Shown: piece after piece, positions 56,963 through 64,000 of the stretch
How the letters are laid out: each line of letters opens with the position of its first letter
How positions within the stretch are numbered: the first letter of the stretch is position 1
Source of the DNA: Excoecaria cochinchinensis
Taxonomy: Eukaryota; Streptophyta; Magnoliopsida; Malpighiales; Euphorbiaceae
Assembly (NCBI GenBank): GCA_947683425.1
Contig: CANTUQ010000043.1
Coordinates: forward strand, 8,999,501 to 9,063,500
Direction of reading: 5' to 3'
Length of the DNA: 64,000 nucleotides
Position numbers and translations under genes: made by a program
Notes under the pieces: model-generated
What the model was told of the DNA's origin: nothing
Seen by the model: the letters and a program-made list of their open reading frames with translations, nothing else
The model's database searches: none

Positions 56963-57999
56963 GGGCTTGTACTTAGCCTTTCTTTCTTCTTGTAAGTTAT
57001 TTTCTGTAACGATTCTTTGCAAGTTGTATGTATAAATTGTATACTCGAAACCGTTATAATAAAATTCTTCTTTTTTCTGCGAAATGTACATATCTGCTTA
57101 TTAGCATAATCAAAAACGCATAAAGTTGCATTAACTTGGCATTAACTGAATTTAATTCGCAAGATTTCAAGTAATTAGCGTATACTTCCTGAAGATTGCA
57201 TTTTGGCCTGCGGTCATTGCATAAATTTGTATATTGGCCGGGGGCCGCTGCAAAATATTGCATGTTGGCCCGCGGCTGCTGCATAAAATTGCATGTTGGT
57301 CGGGGGCCGCTGCATAAGATTGCATGTTGGCCCGTGACCGCTGCATAAAACTGCATATTGACCCGTGGCTACTGTATAAAACTTAGGCTCATAAAAGAGT
57401 TGAGCTTCCTCGTGCCTATCGGTAGATCTGAACTGACACGGGTGGCCTGCCATTGGCCAATTGGTGGCGTCGGATCGGCAGTGTCATCGATCCGGGTGCC
57501 TACGATTGGCCATTTCCGTACATCAGATCGGATGGGCCGTCGGGCACATAATCATCATGTTGTGTTTGGAATGGGAAAGGCATCGGCCTTGATGGATATA
57601 TCCTTGAGAGAGAGTTGGAATTCCCGTGCCTATGATCTGAAATGGGCATGGGTTATATATACTATATATGCAATTTAAATAAGGAGAGAAGAGAGACCTC
57701 TATACGTTAATACACAGTAAATTTGGTCTTTGAGAGAGCTCGACTTTCGCATTTTTGACTTGGGATGCACGTCAAGTTTAGCATATAAGTCATGACATAT
57801 AGAGCCTTCGCGGATAATAAGAAGAATTCATAAAAAGAATCTTTTATTAATGAAGAGTGATCAATACAACATTACAAAGATTGGGGGAAGCCTGAGCCTA
57901 ACTGGAGACGTGAGCCTTACTGGAGGCATTGGTCTGTCCAGAGCTCAGCCTCTCTGGGTCATCTATGGGTGTACCAACCCTCTAACCCTTGGTGCTCGA
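56963..57999. other. Tat-B spacer where pol would be expected; contains a 31-bp tandem repeat
   Basis: No RT, RNase H or integrase sequence is recognisable. It holds the antisense gene's polyadenylation signal (57058-57063), the 31-bp repeat array (57198-57383), and on the minus strand an AATAAA (plus 57845-57850) beyond the protease. The plus frame at 57358-57678 has no domain. Confidence 0.6.
57198..57383. repeat. Six tandem copies of a 31-bp unit
   Basis: Unit GCATGTTGGCCCGCGGCTGC followed by TGCATAAAATT, six copies in a row with a few changes each and no length change. The minus-strand frames here (CNFMQQPRAN type) are repeat translations. Confidence 0.88.
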
Positions 58000-58529
58000 T
58001 TAACAGGCTTCCTTTTGTTGCTTGATCATCGTGACATAAGCCTCTCGGGACGCTTTTTGGTCCCCTCTCACGATAGCCACGCCCTCCCCGGTGGGAATTT
58101 TCATCACCATATACCGGATGCTGGTGACAGCTCCTATTTGGATGAGCAAGGGCCTGCCAAAGATGGCATTATAGGCAAATATTAAGTCAATTATCATAAA
58201 ACTTACCTTGCAGGTGTGGACCGTCGCCTCTTGTCCGAGCTCCACGAAAAACTCGACGGATCCGATCACCGGGATGGTGGCGTTGCCTAATCCAATCAAA
58301 GGCATTGCGTTCGGCTTTAGCTCCTCAATCGGCAGTCCCATCGCTTTATATGCCTGCAAGGTGAGCACATTGACTGCGCTGCCGTTATCCACTGGGATCC
58401 TCCTGACATCGAAATTGTTGATGCGTGCTCTGATGACAAGCGCATCTTCGTGGGGGAACACAATGTCTCGAGCATCGTCGCTGGATACCATGACAGGCAT
58501 AGACTGCTCGGTCATCTGAGAGAGATATA
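58000..58529 (-). pseudogene. Tat-B aspartic protease
   Basis: Minus strand, begins near the solo-LTR edge. It has FPHEDALVIRARINNFDVRR, the active site VDNGSAVNVL (D-N-G-S), LIGLGNATIPVIG, and YNAIFGRPLL, the order of Tat-lineage proteases. The last residues are basic/Gln-rich (MIKQQKEAC) and then pol is missing. The open frame is intact for 171 codons. It would process Gag. Confidence 0.85.
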
Positions 58530-59709
58530 CTCCCTGTGACGCGCGCCGGAACCAGCAAGGCCCTCTATCGGGAATCCGCTTTTAGGATTCGAGGGATTGG
58601 TTCGCGTCTTTTCCGATCTTAGGTGTTATGAGATATTTTCGGCACTTCCTTTCACAATAGAACATTGAAAAGGACCATCCATCGCCATAACACCCTTAGG
58701 CACTTTTGAGGTATTTTGGAGTCGCCACCCAATTTACAAGAAATTGGGAAAATTTAACCTCTTATCGGTCTAAACCAGAGATGGTGTCCGGAACTTCACA
58801 CTTATTGGTGCCTTGGTTAATTATAAATGGGTTTTTGAATTATAAAATTTCATTTCTCATCTCACGCGATTAATGCAATTTATTTAAAGCGCACTTCAAG
58901 TATCGAGAAAGCAAGAATATAAATAAAGCGATAAAGTAATAAAAGGAAAGCGGTAAACACATCAAGCACACCATTTACAAAAGAAAATTGGGACAAATAC
59001 AATCCCCCAAATGAGAAAGAAAAGCTAAACAAAATTAAAATAAAAATCGGGACAGAATACAATCCCCAAATGAAAGGAAATAAAAATTGCCCCAAAAATA
59101 ATTAATTACAAGAGCCCACAAAATATAAAAGCAATTAAACACTCACGCAAAATCAATAAAAATGGTAACATACATAAATCGGGATATTAATTCAGTTTAG
59201 GAACATTGGTTCCTTCATGCTCACTTAAAGAGGGATCGAAGAGTTATTTTTGGAATTTATTGTGAAAATCGGGATGAATGGTCCCATTTTGATAAATCAA
59301 CTCTTCGTTTTAATTTGTGACATTTTTGTATTTTTATGGCTAAAATTTAGGATATTGGTCCCAATTTATTAATGAAAATCCCAATTTAATGTAGAAATAT
59401 TTTTGTGATTTTTTATTTTGGCATGCTTATAAAACAAATTATTTTTGTTTACAAGCAAACACAAACACATAAATAAAGATAGGAAGTGTCTCACCCAAAT
59501 AATGTAACTCCCACGCGTCGCGAGGAGTTTGGTCACGATAATTGCTCAAATGAGGATGCATGACATTTTACCCCAAAAAAATAACAACGAAATAAAAATG
59601 TTAGCAAAAATTCCGAAATTACTTAACAATAAAATAAAAAATCAAGTGTAAAGTTAACACATCAGTAAAATAGATTAAACTAGACATGCTAATGACATAC
59701 AAAATAATA

Positions 59710-59960
59710 TAACGGTAACAATAATAATAATAATAATAATAACAATAATAATAATAACATATAAAATAATGCAAAAAAGAAATAAATATAAAAGAGAAAC
59801 GGCTCACTATCTAAAATATAAAGCAATAATAATAACGATAATGATAATAATTATAGATGAGTGATAATAATGACGACAAAGACGACAAGAATAATGATAA
59901 TAATTATAACAATATTGATACGTAATGATAACTAACAAAAATAATAATAGTAGTGATAAC

Positions 59961-59995
<35 letters not shown>

Positions 59996-60000
59996 TAATA
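59710..60000. repeat. Imperfect AAT microsatellites in the solo LTR
   Basis: AATAATAATAACAATAATAA-type runs at 59727-59757, 59826-59860 and 59940-60000. They explain the Tyr/Ile-rich frames seen on the minus strand. Confidence 0.85.
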
Positions 60001-60549
60001 GTAATGACGATGAGCAAATGAAACAAGAAAAGAAATGATATCAATAATGTTGGATCTATGCATAAAAACACATAAAACAAGTAAAAACCAAACAAATGGG
60101 AGGATCCGCATGGTTAATGATTGAATACAAGCCAAATAAAAAAGGAATATAAAAGATTAGATCTATATTTAAAACAATGTGAACTAAGTAAACCGATAAT
60201 AAAATATGTAGATTTACATGATTATTAATTTAGATGTTAAGAAAAATGATGGAAATAGAAATTAAATTAAGAGATCGAGCCTAGAATATTTACCCTCAGA
60301 TTTGACTGACTTTAGGCCAGATGTTCGAATGCTTCGGCCCCACACGCTTCACGAGAAGGCAAAATATCAAAAACGCGAATTTTTAAATAAATAAAACTCT
60401 TGAAAAGATGAAAAAAAGGAATTTTTAGAAGAAAAATCGGATCTTTTTTAGAGAGAGCTCTTTTTTTCTTTCCCTAAGATTTTTCAATCCCAAATCTTTT
60501 TTTTGCTCTCCCCCTTTCAAATGAAATGAAATCCTATTTATAGGCACGA

Positions 60550-60720
60550 TAGACCGACGGGCTGCCCGCTCGTCGAGCCACCGACGGGCTGCCCACCCGT
60601 CGAGCCACCGACGGGCTGCCCGCTCGTCGAAAGTCATCGATGGGCTGCCCATCCGTCGAGCCACCGACGGGTAGACCACCCCTCGAGTGACCGACGGGCT
60701 GGCCGTCTGTGGAGCAAACA
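60550..60720 (-). repeat. CGACGGGC/GCCCGTCG palindrome cluster upstream of the TATA box
   Basis: CCGACGGGCTGCCCGCTCGT, CCGACGGGCTGCCCACCCGT, CGACGGGCTGCCCGCTCG, CGATGGGCTGCCCATCCG, CGACGGGTAGACCACC and CGACGGGCTGGCCGTC: six copies spaced by roughly 30 bp, each close to a perfect inverted repeat, ending a few bases before the TATA box. Confidence 0.85.
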
Positions 60721-60774
60721 TCCAAATTTTAAGTTAAAAACTCCCCCAAAAATTTTATTTTATTTTATTTTCTA

Positions 60775-60805
<31 letters not shown>

Positions 60806-60952
60806 AAAAAATGCTAATGAAAATCCTTGCTTCTCGTGAGTGTGAAAGGCCAAAATTCTCGAACTCTATCCATCCTTTTAGAAACGGGTATCGTTTTCGT
60901 CATCGGGCAATCTCTGATCTAGACCGACTCAGGACCCGGTGTCTACACTCCC

Positions 60953-62676
60953 TTCCCCCTCTTCTTCCTATGGAGCTCCTCTGCGTAAGTCGATCCCCCT
61001 AAGATCACATTTATCATTCCTGCGCTTGACCTACTCGGGCCGGCACTCCTGGGGTTTCTCCGCTCCTCGTCCTCATCTGAGCTATAGTCAGCCTGCTCAG
61101 GATCCAGCCATTTATAGGGACTTGCCCCTCTGGCCGGTCGGATGAATCTCTGGAGGGCTCCTCTTTGCACCAAGCGTTAAATTTCTTTGAGTAGTGAGTG
61201 ACACTCATCGATAGAATGACCGACGTCTCTGTGAAACTCATAATACAGACTCTGATCCCTTCAGTGCCTGCTCAGATCGGACAGTCTCTTGGGCCAGTTG
61301 ATTGTGTGGTGGTTCTTTTTAATCTAGGTCAGCACTTTGGAGGGGCTGGTGTTGAGCGGGGTAAAGCCTTGAGGTGCAGAGTCACTCGCCCTACCCGAGG
61401 ATTCACTCTTGGATATCTTCCTTTCTCTCTGGTACTGCAGGCTTTTGAGCTCATCCGAAATGTTTCCAAACTGCTCGGTCACTCTTTTTTTCATGAAGGG
61501 TCATCCATCAGGGTACTAAAGCCTGCTCAGCATGCTGGTTGGTCTGGCCCTACCAGTTCTCTGATCCTCATTTGTCCGAACGTATCACTTGGCCCAGTCC
61601 ATCAGCTCAAGAAAGTCCTGGGGGGTTGTTGTCTCCGCAAATTAGGATGGAGGACGGTCGGCCGGGCGTCTCGCTAAGGCGGTCATCACCATTTCTTTAC
61701 TTAGGCTCTTCACCTGTCCCATGGCTTCTTGAAAACGGTCGATATAGTCCTTAAGGCTTCCGTCAGCTCGCCCGTAGGAGCCACCCAGGTCACCTGTCGA
61801 CCTCGATGTGGGTGCTCTGGCCTCAAATCTCGAGACTAAGAGTTCCTTGAGCTGCCAGAAGGAGACGATCGATTCCCATGGGAGTTTCCGAAACCAACTC
61901 AAGGCTTGTCCACCAAGGGTGGTGGGGAAAATCCGGCAAATAGCCCTCTCGTCGCGGGCGTACGCCCGCACTTTCAACAAGAACTTAGCCACATGAGTAG
62001 TGGGGTCAGTCTCACCTGTGTATCTACTCATCCTGACGTCTTGCCACCTGGGAGGCATCTCAAACTCCATGATTTCTCTGTAAAATGGGGATGCCTGGCT
62101 TTTGCGAATTCTTGTCTTGGCTATGTCCTTTTTGGAGCTTGTCATGCCAAACTGCTCCAGTTTTCGTTTCAGCCACTTGTCCCCCTTGCTTAAAATCACA
62201 GAGCCAGGGTCCTGACGTGAGCTCCTGGAAATAGAGCGAGTAGGCGCACACAAATAGGACAAGTCATCTTCATCGCTCGAAGTGGAGGGTTCAGCATGGT
62301 GGTAGGCAGAGCCTTTGCCAGATAATGCTATTCCTTTCCCTTTATCGCGGTGCCCCGTGATCTCAGCGTCGTGTCTCCTTGTATTTTGAGCCCTTGGCTC
62401 ATTAATGGAGATCCCTTTGCTTCTTCTTCCTCCGAAGTCTTCGTCCATGGGATGGCTCTCATGAACTCTTTCGGGAATCTCGAGCATTTTGCCTTTTTGG
62501 AGCGTTTGAACTATGCTTTTGGTGAAGTCACTAAGTATAGCACGCATGTCGCGAATAGTGACAAGAGAATTTTTGGAGTATTCTAAGACGGCGTCATTTG
62601 ACTCAAGGAGGGGGGTGGTCTCCATTGGGGACCTGACAGGCTCTTCCCCCCCTGTGAGGTGCCTAAATTGGCACAT
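60953..62676 (-). pseudogene. Tat-B Gag
   Basis: Starts MCQFRHLTGGEEPVRSP at 62676. The gag domain is at about residues 205-320 (FEMPPRWQDVRMSRYTGETD, FPTTLGGQALSWFRKLP, LVSRFEARA). The frame is lost after 61642, and the rest is recovered in other frames: DWAKWYVRTNEDQ, FHRDVGHSIDECHSLLKEI (a knuckle-like Tat motif), LVQRGALQRFIR (61173-60953), MINVILGG. The solo LTR interrupts just after that, before protease. Frameshifts and stops make it inactive. It would have formed the particle. Confidence 0.85.
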
Positions 62677-62739
62677 CTATCCCCTTCTTGGTCGAAGTCC
62701 ATAGGGGTCGCATTCTCGTTTGATCGTGAGTTTGACATA

Positions 62740-62758
62740 CCTCTCAACGAAAGCACCA
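62740..62758 (-). promoter_or_regulatory. Primer-binding site of Tat-B
   Basis: Minus strand TGGTGCTTTCGTTGAGAGG, two bases inside the 5' LTR. It has the TGG start of a PBS and resembles the TGGTGCTTTC-type site of many Tat elements. I do not assign the tRNA with confidence. Confidence 0.7.
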
Positions 62759-62760
62759 AA

Positions 62761-63229
62761 TGATAAAGCCCTGGATGTCTTTATCTGGAGAGGGAGGAAC
62801 CGACCGATCGGATGAGAAGGACCCTGCAAGAAAGAATGCCCGGTCGGACCAGGCGTAAGCACTCTGAAGCTTAAGTTAGTAGATTAGAGAGAGAAAGTGC
62901 TTAGAGAGAGAGAGCTTAGGATTCAATACCTGGAGCCATCGTTGGCTGGGCTATTTATAAGAGAGGGTTGAGGGGCACTCGAGTGCTTAGGGAAGTGATT
63001 ACTGGCAGCCAGAGTAGGTTTCCGGCGAAGTGACAGGGAGCAGTTGGCTGACGCGGGCGCTGCCTTGTGTCAAACGATTGATGGGACTGACTATCACATC
63101 ATCCGATCGGCTGGGTGCGCTGTCTAAGAGCTCACGCCTGTTCACTCTTGGCTCTTGGACCTCGAGCCTTGCCAGTCCGCTGGGCCAACTAGATGGGCCT
63201 TGGTGCAAATGATATTTGCTGGGTTATCA
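62761..63229 (-). repeat. 5' LTR of Tat-B
   Basis: 469 bp counterpart of 53507-53975, with the minus-strand TATA at about 62961-62951. The right edge is followed by ATGTT, which belongs to the disrupted PMD exon. Confidence 0.93.
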
Positions 63230-63234
63230 ATGTT

Positions 63235-63444
63235 CAACCTATAAATTAAAAATTATCAGTTATATATGCTTTTCTTTGTGTGTGTGTCTTTTTATAGACC
63301 CACATATATGATTTAATTAAAGCTTTGAAATGTACATACATTATTATTCCAAACAGCATCTACTCGGTGTTTGCCTTTCAAGTTCAACAGATCATCCTCT
63401 ATTGGACCCGGATTAATATATTGTTCATTTCCAAACCGATTCAT
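63235..63444 (-). pseudogene. PMD gene, first exon and start of exon 2
   Basis: ATG at 63444 opens MNRFGNEQYINPGPIEDDLL, then KGKHRVDAVWNNN; the P-G-P-I...H-R...A-V/I-W pattern is the usual start of TE-borne PMD proteins. A donor GTATGT follows AAT near 63350, and an acceptor TTTATAG at about 63240 is followed by GTTGAACAT. Tat-B inserted within 10 bp of this acceptor. The reading continues on the other side of Tat-B at 53506 (HDALFARR). Confidence 0.75.
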
Positions 63445-64000
63445 TTTATGATGTCCTAAGTATAAATACAATAACATTTGTTAATCACGTATCATAATAT
63501 TTTCCAAACCATTAACCAAAAGTGTAATTTAACGTTATTTCGCATACCCAATATTATATAATTCAAAAAAAAAGAACATTTAAAAATATACAACATTTTT
63601 CTACATTAAAAATCTCCATTAATTTAAATATAATTGTACTATTTTAATTCGAATAACCACTAATTTGCAATTTGAATATTTATATTACTTTTTTTTAATA
63701 ACAAACTCATGCAAAAAAAAATTTGCATACATATTACAAATATACAAAATAAGTCTGCAAATCTTTAAAAAAAATTCTACTACAAAGTTTTAATTTATAT
63801 TAATATCACAATTCTTAATACATAACTTTATTATTCTTGTACTTTACATTTTTTTCATATTGCATCTTTAATTAAAAATATAGTAAATTATCTTATTTTC
63901 TCTCACGTCGCCAAATTATTAAATACAATTACACCTACAAAACACACAATAACAAAATTAAAAATACTAGCAAAATAATACTTTTTATGACTTTCTTATA
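63445..64000 (-). other. AT-rich 5' flank of the PMD gene
   Basis: No gene or repeat family recognised. Very AT-rich with A/T runs. Should contain the PMD promoter and possibly lead to the right end of the MULE outside the window. Confidence 0.5.

Larger units (their letters stand above)
58535..60947 (-). mobile_element. Solo LTR of a Tat-type element, target duplication CTCCC
   Basis: 2413 bp from TGTGACGCGCGCC to GGTGTCTACA on the plus strand, CTCCC at 58530-58534 and 60948-60952. On the minus strand it starts TGTAGACACCGGGTCC and ends GGCGCGCGTCACA, matching both ends of the Tat-A LTR at 26690-28999. TATA (CTATAAATAGG) at plus 60535-60545. GCCCGTCGG motif cluster at 60550-60720 immediately upstream of it. 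AAT microsatellites at 59715-60000. No genes. Confidence 0.93.
53507..63229 (-). mobile_element. Tat-B: non-autonomous Tat element with gag, protease and an antisense gene, no polymerase
   Basis: LTRs of 469 bp at 53507-53975 and 62761-63229, target duplication ATGTT at 53502-53506 and 63230-63234. By eye the LTRs differ at about 20 positions (about 4%), so this is older than the chromovirus at 15.4 kb. On the minus strand: primer site, gag, protease, then no RT, RNase H or integrase, but an antisense spliced gene near the 3' end. A solo LTR (58535-60947) sits between gag and protease. Without it the element is about 7.3 kb. It must have depended on another Tat element for reverse transcription. 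Confidence 0.92.

Overview
This window is plant nuclear DNA, almost certainly from a flowering plant, and consists almost entirely of nested transposable elements. I see no host housekeeping gene. The evidence is plant-specific families: Athila, Tat and Tekay/Del-type chromovirus LTR retrotransposons, a Mutator-like element (MULE), and a plant mobile domain (PMD) gene. Nearly every open frame is broken by stops and frameshifts. The longest uninterrupted one is the 710-codon pol fragment at 17753-19885.

Left part (1 to about 29.0 kb). An Athila element on the minus strand (1 to about 10.4 kb, its 3' LTR lying off the left edge) carries gag, protease, RT/RNase H, integrase and an env-position ORF. 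An 884-bp inverted duplication splits its gag-protease linker. It abuts, and probably interrupts, a plus-strand Tat-lineage element (Tat-A, about 10.4-29.0 kb) with RT, RNase H, a second archaeal-type RNase H, integrase, an antisense spliced DUF7745-like gene, a divergent sense ORF with a 5'UTR intron, a tandem-repeat 3'UTR, a polypurine tract and a 3' LTR. Tat-A is interrupted by a young chromovirus (15382-22476, target duplication GCTCC). That element lacks gag, protease and most of RT, and in their place carries 56 nt of its own initiator tRNA-Met primer instead of the usual 18-nt primer-binding site.

Right part (about 32.2-64 kb). The host sequence is a MULE whose transposase gene (+, 34.1-48.8 kb in pieces) and PMD gene (-, 63.4-49.0 kb in pieces) are convergent, with about 200 bp between their ends. 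It has been split by a 4.0-kb solo LTR (35472-39510), a solo LTR (40131-47390) that itself contains two more solo LTRs, a solo LTR at 50519-52858, and a non-autonomous Tat element (Tat-B, 53507-63229, target duplication ATGTT). Tat-B encodes gag, protease and an antisense, intron-containing gene but no polymerase, and carries its own solo-LTR insertion (58535-60947). Between the two parts lie an LTR remnant and a solo LTR (29721-32218).

Signals not explained by the annotated genes: (i) the captured tRNA and linked deletion; (ii) clusters of short GC-rich inverted-repeat motifs, different in sequence between families but placed at a constant distance inside the LTRs, and in the Tat LTRs just upstream of the TATA box and again in an internal promoter; (iii) a CTAAGCG/CGCTTAG hairpin preserved in otherwise divergent LTRs; (iv) the large palindrome, whose outer left edge and centre both fall on copies of the GC-rich motif. 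All coordinates were read by eye. LTR edges with a matching target duplication are reliable to the base; the others are approximate.
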